Below are positions 22,102 through 33,829 of a stretch of DNA of 64,000 bases, in pieces. The notes beneath the pieces are model-generated. The model was not told where the DNA came from. It was given only the letters and a program-made list of their open reading frames with translations, and searched no databases. Every line of letters starts with the position of its first letter. The stretch's first letter is position 1. Origin of the DNA: Saccopteryx bilineata (lineage: Eukaryota; Chordata; Mammalia; Chiroptera; Emballonuridae). Both the position numbers and the translations under genes were made by a program. The stretch spans positions 47,730,113 to 47,794,112 of the forward strand of contig NC_089496.1 of assembly GCF_036850765.1 (NCBI RefSeq). Reading direction: 5' to 3'.

Positions 22102-22525
22102 TTTATTTATTTATTTATTTATTTTTATTTTTATTTTTTTTTCATTTTTCTGAAGCTGGAAACAGGGAGAGACAGTCAGACAGACTCCCGCATGCGCCCG
22201 ACCGGGATCCACCCGGCACGCCCACCAGGGGCGGTGCTCTGCCCCCCAGGGGGCGATGCTCTGCCCATCCTGGGCGTCGCCATATTGCGACCAGAGCCAC
22301 TCTAGCGCCTGAGGCAGAGGCCACAGAGCCATGCCCAGCGCCCGGGCCATCTTTGCTCCAATGGAGCCTTGGCTGCGGGAGGGGAAGAGAGAGACAGAGA
22401 GGAAAGCGCGGCGGAGGGGTGGAGAAGCAAATGGGCGCTTCTCCTATGTGCCCTGGCCGGGAATCGAACCCGGGTCCTCCGCACGCTAGGCCGACGCTCT
22501 ACCGCTGAGCCAACCGGCCAGGGTT
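22102..22525 (-). mobile_element. tRNA-derived long SINE (type A), full length
   Basis: The minus-strand copy has the head CCCTGGCCGGTTGGCTCAGC, an intact B-box-like GGTTCGATTCCCGGCC and the tail CCAGCTTCAGAAAAATG. It is flanked by TGAACATTTTTA at 22090-22101 and 22526-22537. The plus-strand (TTTA)n tract at 22101-22126 is the altered A tail. It belongs to the subfamily with the duplicated GCTCTGCCC / CCAGGGG unit. Confidence 0.95.
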
Positions 22526-23102
22526 TGAACATTTTTAATGGCGCCCATAAAAGAGTCAAGGCTGAGGAGGCCAGGAGATAGGACTTGGGAGACAATTGCT
22601 CTAGTTGGGTGCCATTTCCACTATCCCTCAGCCCCATGCAGGAGAGGAGGGTATGGTTCCTTCTACAAGCGCCTCCTGAGAAAGGCCCAGAGGATGTGCC
22701 TCTGGGACACAGAGGGAGCTGGTGGTGTGACGTGCCTGAAGGACTCGAGTTAAAGACCGGCAGGAACCCCTGCCAAGCAGCCAGCAAGGCGGAGGGGGCG
22801 TTGACAGTCAGCTGGACAAAGGGGCATACTTCCCGTGGATCAGATGCGGCTCCCATCACAGGGACCAGGCCTGCGGGTGATTTGAAAATGAACTACACTC
22901 AAGAGGACTTCCTTGCAGATGAAGAGACTTTGGCAGAAATTGACCTGCCCGTTATAGGCACCCAGGAGGTTGCTGTAAGTTGTCACCTGGGGAGAATTGA
23001 GGCAGATAGAGACCGAAGTTCCAACAGAAGAACTTTCTGTGGGATCTGTGAAAACACCCCTGAGCAAGAACCATATAAAGGTCAGGGAGCACCAGTGAAG
23101 CT

Positions 23103-23142
23103 CATTCATTCATTCATTCACCCATCCATCCATCCATCCATG
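23103..23142 (+). repeat. (CATT)n(CATC)n microsatellite
   Basis: Four to five CATT units followed by CATC units. Confidence 0.95.
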
Positions 23143-23544
23143 CCTTATCAAAGATTTGTACCGCATGCTATAGCACTGTTCTCAGTTCTTAGGATATACA
23201 GAGGTCACAGCAGACGCAGCTACTTGCTCTTAAGAAGCAGAGGGGTGGCAGAGAATTTTGTAGAAGACTACATTTTATTATATAATATGTCAAATGGGCA
23301 TCCTTCCACTTCATTTATAATGACCAGGCATAAATTAATGCACATTACCCGCAATCATATGTCATTCTTAAACATCTTTTCAATTGGCCAAAAAAGAGCG
23401 CAGTAGTAGTAAATAGCAAAACTCCCCGGTCAGCACTGTCACTGTTACCGAGAGAGAGCTAATGGAGAGTCTAAAACATCAGATGGGGGAGATGTTGACA
23501 CGGGTGGTTCCCCTTCCGCTCCTCCGCCCACCTGGCTCCCGGCT

Positions 23545-23575
23545 GTGACGGTGACGGTGACAGTGACGGTGTCGG
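23545..23575 (+). repeat. GTGACG-type hexamer array
   Basis: About five imperfect copies of GTGACG/GTGACA/GTGTCG in tandem. Confidence 0.85.
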
Positions 23576-24473
23576 TAGGGGGAGAGTGGGCCACAGAAGA
23601 GGCTGAGATGAAAGTCCATTTTCTATCAGAAACGGATGAGAACTAACGGAAGAAAAAAATCACCCAGAAGAGGGGAGGGAGGGTGGCCATACAAAAGACC
23701 AGAATTTCTGAAGGCACATTTGCATAAAATGTTGAAAGAGATTTAACAGGGCAAAGCATACAAAGTATTGAAATAGCTGTGCAGTTACTTCAGTTTGTCA
23801 TCAGAATCATGTTTCTCTGACATGATTCTGTGGCAGGGCTGACCTCAAAGTTTGGGAGCCTGCTCAATTCACGCAGACTACCGGAGGTCGTGTTCACCGC
23901 AACATGGTTTGAAGGGTCAGCAGGGGATTTGTAAATAAAATGTGGTCTACGGCCACCAATAATAATGGGTTAAAGCCACTTGTAGCAACATGGATCGATT
24001 TCAAAATGGAAAGTGATTAACAGCATACCACCATGAATATAATTCAACACACACGCCAACAGCTACTCGATACTTTTTTACTCTGCATGATGTCTACACA
24101 AACATATTGAATATAGATACAAAGCCTAAGTAATAAATATACTAGAGTGGTTGGCAAGGGAAGGGAGGAATTAAGAGTGGAAATGCGGAAGGAACAGCAG
24201 TGAACTGCCACTGACATTGTCCCCCGTCACAGCATGTGTCACTGATCACGTCTCATCAGGTAGGGCATTGCCCCGGCTGCTCCAAGCGCAAGCGCGTGGA
24301 AAGTTTCCGCTGCCTGCTCTAGACATGAATGAATCTGGAGCCTCGTGTGCCTGCCCATAACCCCATGGGTCAATAAAAGGTCCTTGGGCCAGCGCAGTTC
24401 TCTGGAACCAGCAGACCGAACCTACAACGTGGTCAAGGCAAAGGTAGAGGAGTGCCCTACATTCTGATATTTA

Positions 24474-24840
24474 TTTATTTTTTTTGTATTTTTTCTGAAG
24501 CTGGAAACGGGAGAGACAGACAGACTCCCGCATGCGCCCGACCGATCCACTCGGCACGCCCACAAGGGGGCGATGCTCTGCCCCTCCGGGGCATCGCTCT
24601 TTTGCGACCAGAGCCACTCTAGCGCCTGGGGCAGAGGCCAAGGAGCCATCCTCAGCACCCAGGCCATCTTTGCTCCATTGGAGCCTCGCTGGGGGAGGGG
24701 AAGAGAGAGACAGAGAGGAAGGAAAGGGGGAGGGGTGGAGAAGCAGATGGGCGCCTCTCCTGTGTGCCCTGGCCGGGAATCCAACCCAGGACTTCTGTAC
24801 GCCAGGCCGACGCTCTACCATTGAGCCAACCGGCCAGGGC
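24474..24840 (-). mobile_element. tRNA-derived long SINE (type A), full length
   Basis: The minus-strand copy has the head GGCCCTGGCCGGTTGGCTCA and the tail CCAGCTTCAGAAAAAATAC. The perfect 14-bp target duplication CATTCTGATATTTA lies at 24460-24473 and 24841-24854. It has a single CAAGGGGGCGATGCTC unit. Frames of 83-125 codons on both strands are repeat translation. Confidence 0.96.
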
Positions 24841-24854
24841 CATTCTGATATTTA

Positions 24855-25582
24855 AAGCACCCCTTTTCCTGGGGATCAAAGAGAGGTTGCAGAGAACATC
24901 AGAGGGGCTCTGGAGGCCCTGCCAGACCCTGGATGCCAGCACCTGGTGAAAGCCTTCGGTTTCCCCTGGCCGTCTTCCTGATGTCAGTTTGCAGCTTCCC
25001 CGTAATGGGCCGCAGCTGGGAGGCTGCACGAGGCTGTGGGCGGTAGGGACTACGGCAAGCGCGGGCTGCCATCATTCCCCAGTGCACGAGGGGCCAGGAC
25101 AGGGGAACAGCCTTGCTTCTGGGGCAGACCACCGGACCGCTCCTGCGGGTGAGCCTCGTTGAACGCTTCCCCAAGTTTTTTTGTCCTCTCTGTAACTGAC
25201 TGATAGTGGTGACGATTAGCTAAAGGAGATTACCTCTTACCCTTTTAGATTCTATCTGGGGAAAAGAGTTTTAGCCGATTTTTCAGTGAACCAGCATGCA
25301 ATTAGCTTTCTCGCCTACTCATATCTGCACTTAACCCTACCAACTTCTCCTACATGCTGCAAAACCTAGACGGAACTGGAAACTGTTTGTCTTCTGCTCA
25401 CCTCTGGAAGAGCAAATTGCTTGCAATCAGTTACTGTGTGGCTTATATAATAGCATTTTACCATATATTTTTAATCGTTTGTATTCTCAGGTAGAAAAGT
25501 AAGCACAATGTGATTATTTCAGTATGGAATTCATTCTGTGTTCCAAATGTAGTATATCTTCTTATTTCAACCTAGAATTAGG
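24855..25582. other. Unique sequence, no gene recognised
   Basis: GC-richer to 25160, then AT-balanced. A 91-codon minus frame has no domain. Confidence 0.45.
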
Positions 25583-25870
25583 ACATAGTCATTTATTAAA
25601 CAATATTTACTAAGCACCTATCATGTGTCAGGACCTAATATAATATTTAAAGAGTCCTGGGCTTGGTTCCTGCCTCGCCGAGCTTACCTGCAGTTTCCTA
25701 GGGAGACCATTATGATACATTAAGAAAATTGCTATGATGGTGGTGGTACAGCAGCTTTAGGAAAAAAATGTTTCTTGGTGACTCAAGGAAAATTTTATAG
25801 AGGAGAAATTGTTAGCCAAGTCATGAGGGACAGTTTGACAAGAGATAGGGGCAGGGAAGAAGGACTGTGA
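25583..25870 (-). mobile_element. L2 LINE 3' region relic, antisense
   Basis: CACCTATCATGTGTCAGGAC, GCTTGGTTCCTGCCTCGCCG and, further on, GAGGGACAGTTTGACAAG keep the antisense L2 order. Confidence 0.6.
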
Positions 25871-26789
25871 AAGTTTCCGACAGACAGAACGACTGTATTT
25901 CTGAGGCACTGAGCAAAACAGGAATAAACACGGAACGGCGTTCCCATCCGTGGTTCTCAGCACAGTCTTTGGAAATCTCTTCGGTCTCTGGAGAACTTCG
26001 GTGGAGGAATCTTTGCAGATTGTTGGTTCTGGCAGACCTGGTAAACTTTTCTATCTGTTTCAGAAAGAAGCGTGAATTCGAGAACCGGTATGCATTGCTA
26101 AAATTCCAACTACTGTGTCCCTAGTCCAGAGACACCTGTTCTGGGCACGGCAACACTTTTGTTGGTGGTGTTGATTCATTAAGCTGAGCACATCAAAACA
26201 AACTTCTTCATTAAAAAAAAAAAAAAGATTATTCAATGATCATCCCACCTTCAGTCTGTCCCCCCAGCAGTTTAAAAAGCAATTTAGATAGAAAAAGCCA
26301 TGATTTGTTGTAGGTCCAGAAAAATTTCACGGTGAAAGTAAGAAAGCAACGAGATTTACATCCATTACAAATAGGGGCTAAGAGGAGCCTGGAGGTGTGG
26401 TATTCTCTTGTTATTGATACTTTGTCCTTGGTAAGGAAAAGGGCAAAGTGTCTAATAGGCAGTAAAAGGTTGGGGATTGCAGTATGAATGATCTCTGTCC
26501 TTGAAAATAGTTTGGGTTTTTAGGAAGTAAAGACCCCAAAAAAGGCAATGGCCCACAACTATGGTAGCAGCATAAGTGACTATTGAAAAGAAAAAAGGGA
26601 AATAAAAGGGAAACCATCTTAGTCACAAATGAGGCTTCTAAGGCTTAAGGCTCAGACCTGGGACATCCCTTTGTCACATTGTATCTGTCAAAGCAACTCA
26701 GTAGGCCAGCCTAGTTTCAAGAGGTGAACTCCACCTCTTAACCCAAGAAGCTTCAAAGTATTGTGGCCATCGTCATTAATTGATTTTGG
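25871..26789. other. Unique sequence, no gene recognised
   Basis: Contains an A run at about 26213-26226 and nothing else recognisable. Confidence 0.5.
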
Positions 26790-28830
26790 CTGTTTCTGAT
26801 TTTTATATAAGTGAAATTGTACATTATATATGAAATTTAGGTCTGGTTTTTTTTCCATTGAACATTAGGTCTATAGTTGTGTTCTTTTTTGATTATATAG
26901 GATTAAAAAAAATTCTACAGTTTATCCATTCTACTACTGGAGGACATTTGGTTTATTTACCTATTTTAGCTATTGTGAATAGTGCCAGTATCACATTTTT
27001 GTCCATGCCTTTTGGTGAACACATATACACATATTTATTGGGTTTAAAATCTAGAAATGAAATGTATAGGTTAGAGGGTATGCATATATTCAACTTTAGC
27101 AAATAAGTACTGCCAAATTGTTTTCCAATGTAGTTGGTGATTCCTTATTTATTAGTGTTTTAAATTTGAGCTGTTATAAAAGTTGTGTACTTACAGCTTA
27201 TTGTTTAATTTGCATTTCCTTGATGAATAATGATGTAAGATTTCTTTTCATATGTTAATTGGCCAGTTGGATATCCTCTACTCAAGACTTTTGCCTATGT
27301 TTCATTCAGTTGTGTTTCAAAAAATTTATTTTTGAGTTATTTATAGATACTATTTGATATGAGTACTTTGACAGCTATATGTATTGAAAATGTCTTCTCC
27401 CAGTCTATGGCTTGCTTTTTCACTCTCTTAATGGTGTCTTTTTATGATCAGAAGTTGTGATATTTTAAGTAGTCCAATTTATCAGTCTTCTCCATGATGG
27501 TTAGGGTTTGTTTCATCCACTTTAAAAATTTTTTGTTGTCTGACCAGGCATGGTGCAGTGAATAGAGCATTGGCCTGGGACTCTGAGGACCCAGGTTTGA
27601 AACCCCGAGGTCACCAGCTTGAGCACGGGGTCACTGGCTTGAGCATGGGATCATAGACATGACCCCATGGTTGACGGCTTGAGCAAGTGGTCACTGACTC
27701 ATTATCTGGAGCGCCCCAGTCAGTGCACATATGAAAAATCAATCAATGAACAACTAAAAGTGCCGCAACTATGAGTTGATGCTTCTCATGTCTCTGTCTA
27801 TCCCTCTCTCTTTTTCTCTCTCCCTCCAAAAATAATTTTTCCCCCCTCTATTCCAAGGTCATGAAGCTATTTGTATATGTTATTTTCTTAGAAGTTTTAT
27901 TATTTTACCTTTCATGTTTAGGTCAACAATCCTCCTTCAGCTGATTTATTTGTAATATGGGATGAGGTAGGAATAAAAGTTTTCTTTTACAGTATGGCTA
28001 TCTAGTTTACTCAGCATCATTTATTGAGAAGACCATCCTTTTAATGTTGTTCTGCAGATTTGACTTTATCATATCTTGAATGTTTGTTTAAGGTTGCATA
28101 TGTTTTTCGATTGTCTCTTCAGTTCCATTTATCTACCTGTCGTTCTTTACACCGAATACCATGCTACCTTAATTACAGTGGCTTTATAATAAGTCAGGAT
28201 ATCCAGAAATTTAAGTACTCCAGTTTTGTACATCAGACTAAAAATCATCTTTGCTATTCTTGGCCATTGAATTTTCATATGAGCTTTAATTTACATGCAC
28301 ACTAATGAAAACCCTGCCAGGGTATTGGTTGGGATTGCATTAAATCTTTTGATCACTTGGGAAGAACTGACACTTGAAAAATATGGAGTGTCTAACTTCA
28401 TAAGTATGTTCTATTCTTTCATTTATTCAGGTTTTAAAAACATTTCTTCAGAAATTTATGTAATTTTTGTTACAATTGTTTCATTAGATATATATAAATG
28501 AATGACTGATTTTAATACCGATCTTATAATCAGTGACCTAGCTGAGTTTGCTTATTCTAGTAATTTGCCTCCATATTCTTTTGAATTTTATACATTTACA
28601 CAATTTTCTACATATACCAAATTTTGCTATCTGTGTTTAATAACACTTTTTAATATTCTCTTTTTCAATCCTTTTTCAGTAATCCCTTTTTCTTTCCTCA
28701 TTGTACTGGTTTGGACATCAGTACATACATTGCTGAACAGAAGTAAGTGGTGGTAGCTGGCATCTTGCCTTGTTTCTGATCTCAAGGGAAAAGCTGGTAA
28801 TACTTCATCATTGTATATAATCACTTTGGG
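26790..28830 (-). mobile_element. Old L1, 3' UTR and ORF2 3' part, antisense, split by a SINE
   Basis: Landmarks in order on the plus strand are TTTGCATTTCCTTGATGAAT, AATGTCTTCTCCCAGTCTAT, CATCATTTATTGAGAAGACC, GGGATTGCATTAAATCTTTT and TGATCTCAAGGGAAAAGC. These are the reverse complement of the L1 3' UTR running into ORF2. A type B SINE interrupts it at 27541-27836. Frames are broken throughout. Confidence 0.85.
27541..27836 (+). mobile_element. tRNA-derived SINE (type B), older copy
   Basis: The head is TGACCAGGCATGGTGCAGTG, then AGGACCCAGGTTTGAAACCC, the AATCAATGAACAACTAAAAG block and a CTCTC-rich end. It is more diverged than the copy at 21603. The flanks AAAAATTTTTT and AAAATAATTTTT are a plausible target duplication. 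Confidence 0.88.
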
Positions 28831-29099
28831 TATTATTGAACTCTTAACGATGTTGTCTTCATGTCCATGAACATGGGATGCTTTTCTTTAATTCCTTTCA
28901 GCAATGTTATATAGTTTTCAGTATATAAGGCTTTCATTTCTTTGGTTAGATTTATTCTCAAGCACTTAATTATTTTAGTTGCTATTGTAAATGATTGCTT
29001 TCCTAATATATTTTTTAAATTGTTCATTGCCTGTGTATAGAAACACATTGATTTTTGTGTGTTGTTCTTGTGCCCTGAAAATGCTGGATTTGTAGATAG

Positions 29100-29102
<3 letters not shown>

Positions 29103-29139
<37 letters not shown>
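29103..29139 (+). repeat. (TG)n microsatellite
   Basis: About 18 uninterrupted TG units. Confidence 0.98.
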
Positions 29140-29141
<2 letters not shown>

Positions 29142-29145
29142 GCTT

Positions 29146-29196
29146 TAGAATTTTCTACATATATGTAGAATTTTCTACATAGAATTTTCTACATAG
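29146..29196 (+). repeat. Three copies of a ~15-bp unit
   Basis: TAGAATTTTCTACAT occurs three times in about 50 bp. The first two copies are separated by ATATG. Each unit is itself partly palindromic (TAGAA...TTCTA). Confidence 0.9.
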
Positions 29197-29390
29197 GATA
29201 ATGTCACACATGAATAGAGATAGTATTACCTTTTTCTTTTCAATCTGTATGGCTTTGTTTCTTTTCTGTTTCTCATAGTGCTGGTTAGAACTCCCAGAAC
29301 AATGTTGAACAGCAATGGTGAAAACAGGCGTTCTTGTCTTGCTCTAGATCTTAGGGTGAGAGCTTCCTGGCTTTCACCACCGGGAATGGT

Positions 29391-30479
29391 CCACTTAGCT
29401 TTATTTTAACCCAAGGTCTTCCAAACTTATTTGACTAAGGAACAAACTATTCATATTGAAAAACACTTTCACTGATAGATTAAGACCTGGAACGAATCTA
29501 TAATATTGGACAATTAGGATAAAAATTCTGGTACCCAGAGAAACACATGGCATTACATTTCAATTTTTGATTCCAATAGTTTGTTGATGCCATTTTGAGG
29601 AAGCCATTTTATCTGCTTAATTAATTCCTCTATGCTTCAGCTCAATTCACAGAACAAAACAAAGGTACGATACTCAAGCAGCTAGGCAGGATGTGGTTAC
29701 TAATTAAAATGCAAAGTGAATTGTGAGTGGTACTATTAATAGAGAGAAGACTGTCCCACACATGGCTTGGTACTCTATGGTATTGTATTGCTGGCGGTTG
29801 TAGGAACTCATCAGGAACAGTTAGCAGCTGAAAGTTTTATAATTTGCCTTTTAAGGAGAATGGTGTAAGATTAGTAGGAAAACATTGGGTATTTTTTCTT
29901 CTTGCCAGAACATTATCGATATTGTCTTCTTCACTCCAATCACTAGTTGTTACTTTTTACCAGGCAGGCCATCTCCAGGTGAGTGCTTTCTCTCAAAAAA
30001 ATCCCAAACGAAGACTCTGCCAAACATCCCTCATCTGAGTGCATTACCCACTCTCAAACTTTATAGGTCACTTTGACAAAGGCCAGGAAACAAAATAACA
30101 AATAAACAACTTGGCTGAAAAACCAGAGTTGTTGTGAAATTGGCAGCACTAAGATAAGCAAGCCACAAAAACTGGCTGTGGTTAAATAATCAAACAAAGT
30201 ATCAGAATGGTGGGCTCCAATAGGCCTCGTCAGGACTTTCCCAGCCTGTGAGCACAACCAGACGAGGGCCACTTACTGCAAGATTTAGGCATCACACTAA
30301 TGTCACGGAAAGTTTTATGTGTTCAGTGACTTGGCTCGGTTAGATCATGTCTTTGCATAAGTTCCATCCATATTTTTAATAGCACCAACTGCTTTTGCTT
30401 CTGGTGAAAGTAATAAACGATGGGTCAGAGAATCACTGAAAGAAACACCCTCATTCCTGGGTAAGCCACTCCACACTGG
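29391..30479. other. Unique sequence, no gene recognised
   Basis: The first 150 bp (GGTCTTCCAAACTTATTTGA) faintly resemble a Charlie-type DNA transposon, but this is not secure. The rest is single-copy AT-rich DNA. Confidence 0.4.
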
Positions 30480-30835
30480 TGTCCTTCTTCTTCCTGTGAT
30501 GTACAATGCTCTCGCCCTTCTGAGTTTGAATTTTTTTCTCTCTCTGCCTAAAACCCTCCCAAAGACTGAGAGGTGTTTTCAGCCCTCTTTTATTTCAGTC
30601 TCTGTTCACAGAGGTCTTCCCTGATACTCCTTTCAAAACATCTCCCGACACGTACTGTCCCATTCTCCTGCTTATGTTTCTTTCTGGGTCTTGATTCCTG
30701 GCACTATGTTAAACGTTTATTCAAATATTTGTTTGTTACGGCTTCCCCTATGTCAGTTTTATGAGGTCAGGACTTAGTCTTGTTCACTGCTAAGAGATGA
30801 ACACTTAGATACTTGGAGAATATTCTCCGCACGAA
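30480..30835 (+). mobile_element. L2 LINE 3' end relic, sense
   Basis: AGAGGTCTTCCCTGATACTC, TTGTTTGTTACGGCTTCC, GAGGTCAGGACTTAGTCTTG and TTCACTGCTAAG match the L2 3' UTR in order (CCTTCCCTGA, GGGACTTGTCTTGTTCACTG). Confidence 0.75.
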
Positions 30836-33780
30836 TGAACTATACATAAACTGATGGAAAAGTAATTTAAAAAATAAAGAGAGTTTACTGGCTCACTGAA
30901 TGAGAGGAAATCTCATCTGGTATAGGTGGCTCGCACTCAGATGGCATCACCAGGACTCTCTGCTCCTCAGCTTGTCTCCTGTCACTTTCTTCCCTAGCAG
31001 ACTGGTCCCTCATCGTGACCCTGGCGATGCAAGGCTTACGTCTCACCAGGTTTAAAACTCCAGAGACTGGGTCATATTCTCCCCCCCCCCCACAATGGCA
31101 CAGGAAGGAGTTCAGGGCTCCCCTGGGTTCCACTGAGCAACACCCCTGAACCAACAACTCTGGCCAAGGAATTGGAATATGGTAACTGGCCAGGCTGCCA
31201 TCACTTGTCCCCTCCTGGAGTTTGTGGAGGAGGATGTCCACTCAAGCCACATGGACCAAGAATAAGAAAGGGTAGTTCTTAAGAAAAAAATCAAGCTGTT
31301 GGTACTAGAAGTCAGGTAAGAGGATCCCAGGAAGACAAAAACAAGAGTCCGCTGTGTTCCTTACGATTGTAAAAAGAAAACCAAATTCTTTGTTACTCAA
31401 TCGCCTCTTCTCTAAATTCCCTCTTCTAGGAAACTGATAAAAATATATCAAAAGTTTATTGCAAGTTAGAATTCTTGTCTTCTTTAGGCTCTGTGGACAC
31501 CCCAGAGGGGCTGACCCAATCAGGACATGGGAAGCTCGTAAAATTTCAAATGCTAACCTCTTAGCTATGATCTTTCAAACACATCTTGAACCCGTCTGTG
31601 TTTCAGGAACTAGTCAAGATTCTGGGGACAAATGACATACCCCAATTTCCTATATCTAACCCAAGTCTGAAGGTCTTATTACAGAATCTGAGATTTTTAA
31701 TAAGCATGCTGTATTTTTCAACAGCAATAGCCATGTCTAGAGCCTGTTGGAGCAAGAAGCAGCTTCCCCTAAATGTGGAATGTGATGTTACTCACATTCC
31801 ATTGAAAGACTATGCCAAAAGGGATACTCAAAATCTTTATGTACATTTAAAGTAGTAGTTCATGGAAAGTTGTTTGTGATATAGGTTAAATAAAAAGAAA
31901 ACATATTGCAAAGCAGAATGATCCACTTTTATATCCTTTCATATATATGGCATCATTTCTGTATACGTAATATCTTTTATATTTGTGGCAGGATATTAAT
32001 ACCCTAAATTATTGAAAGTATTAACTGAGAATCATTTTATTTTGTTTGTCTGTATTTTCTACAGCCAGTTCCTTCAAATATTGTACCATTCCTATAAAAC
32101 CCCACCCAGCTTTACTGAAGCTGAAAACCACAGGGAGCTAAATTTGTCCCTCGATTTAACTTCATAATGAAAACTTAAGCAGCCTGTAAAATAGTAGCAG
32201 TATTAATAAAGTGATTTGGGGGGTGGAAAACTGTGAAGTTCAATGAACCCGATCTTTAGCTGCTTTGTAAGTGTATGGTGGAAATAAACAACGGCTTTAG
32301 GATGGGAATAGGGTGAGATGATACCATGCGCTTATTTCAGAAGTGAGTCTTGTCGACTTCTGAGGCTATCTGAACAAATTCTGGTTCCTGGGCTGATGTC
32401 AGAGTGTGGTTGGGCTGTTTATAGTTTCAGCGACTCCCATGTCTCCCTGTGCAACGCCTGCTCACTGGCACACGCAGGGACACTGGCACGCTCCGCTAAT
32501 AAGGAGCATCCCTTCCATAGCCACGTTCTGCTCGGCCGTTTGACAACACCCAGCAAGTGATTCCTGTTCTCACCATGCGACTGTCCACGTTAATGTGCAT
32601 CTTAGCAAGACTTTTAAGTTCTGACTTCCAGACAACCCCATTTGAGCTAAAGCCTTGGTATTTCATCTTTGCGAGCTATAAAACTGAGCGAATGGGACTG
32701 GGGGACTTTGGCACCAACTCCAAATCAGAGTGAAACGCCTCCCAAATTGGCCCTTTGCCCAAAGGTACAATTTTCAGCTGTGAGTTGTCCTTAATTTTGA
32801 AAATCATCTTTGTAAGCTTCAGATCTTTTCAGAGTGCTGGAAGCTTTGTGTCTGCTCTCCAGGCAAGCAGCATTCAAAAAACAAAAAACAAAAAACAGGA
32901 GCAAAACCACACTATTTCACTTTCTCATTGCATCAGACTGCCTTAGCTAGATGAGTCAACATATTAAAATAATTAGATGGAAGTGATATCGATACTGTGT
33001 GCTTGCAGGCCATAAAGAAGTGTGCAGATTCGTTTCAGTTATCTGATCTTAAAACAGACCCTTCTTTCAAGTTTGATACCTGAGATACCTTACAACTAGA
33101 TTTCTCAGCCTTTATAAATAGTGGAAGCACTCAGAATATGTCTCGATTATGTTGATGTAAATATAAAATTATTAGGTGACTAAGGATAACAGTTGACAAT
33201 ACATGTATTTAGTAAACAGGCGTGCCAGGATGTGGAAAACATCAACAATGTGCTAATGCTTGATATAAGACCACCAAGCACAGGGACTGTCCAAACAGCA
33301 AGCTGAGATTTATTTTTATTATAAGTAAGGTCTTCTTAAATGTCTTAAAGTCCATCAGGCAATGTTTTTGTGGTTTTACTCAACAAAGATTTCTCCTTGT
33401 TTGAGAAGATCATGCCTGCAAGAACTTGAAGAATTTTTATAGGTGCCATTTTGCTTTTTGTACATATTAGAAGGAAGATGTGTTGTTGTTTTTTTTTCTA
33501 TTTGAACAAGGTCAGCCTGTATCTGACAATCAGATTTTAAAAAAAATATTCGATTGAATTACATCAGCTAAGCTTATAAACCTTTTTATTTCCTAAATTG
33601 AAATGCAAATGTACACAAATAAAGAGAATTACATGCCATTGTCTATTAAGTCTGTAACAAATACTTACCAAGGTGTTTGGAATCAGACATACCTGCTTTC
33701 TGATACCCCAGTAAAATAATTAAGCCAGAAGACACAAGTAACTACTAATCATCTGAGGTTAATTTGATGCACAAACCAAG
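30836..33780. other. Mostly unique sequence, no gene recognised
   Basis: About 2.9 kb of single-copy-looking DNA. A 118-codon minus-strand frame at 30885-31241 crosses a C10 run and has no domain. The parts at 32100-32200 and 32590-32760 are repeat-free and AT-balanced and could be conserved, but that is a guess. No exon could be supported. Confidence 0.45.

Positions 33781-33829
<49 letters not shown>
33781..33829. repeat. (GT)n(AT)n(AC)n palindromic microsatellite
   Basis: Nine GT units, about eight AT units, then seven AC units. Because GT and AC are reverse complements, the tract is a near-perfect palindrome of about 44 bp able to fold as a hairpin or cruciform. Confidence 0.97.

Larger units (their letters stand above)
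22540..24459. other. Unique sequence with microsatellites and the longest open frame
   Basis: A 273-codon frame runs from 22585 to 23406 on the plus strand. It crosses a (CATT)n(CATC)n microsatellite at about 23103-23142 and shows no domain, signal peptide or membrane pattern. Its composition shifts from proline/glycine-rich to random, so it is probably a chance frame. A GTGACG hexamer-like array lies at 23545-23575. A weak L1 3'-like patch is near 23950-24080. Confidence 0.45.
28831..29390 (-). mobile_element. Second antisense L1 ORF2 fragment abutting the first
   Basis: It begins with TCCATGAACATGGGATGCTT and TATATAGTTTTCAGTATATA, which lie further 3' in L1 than the end of the previous fragment. 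It then runs again to GTTGAACAGCAATGGTGAAA and TAGATCTTAGGGTGAGAGC. The reading therefore jumps back and repeats a region already covered near 28690-28800. A (TG)n tract and a 15-bp repeat array sit inside. Confidence 0.75.

Noticed and set aside
23802..23830. Hairpin CAGAATCATG ... CATGATTCTG
   Set aside because: The 10-11 bp arms with a short loop are real, but this is close to chance expectation in 64 kb and has no supporting context.
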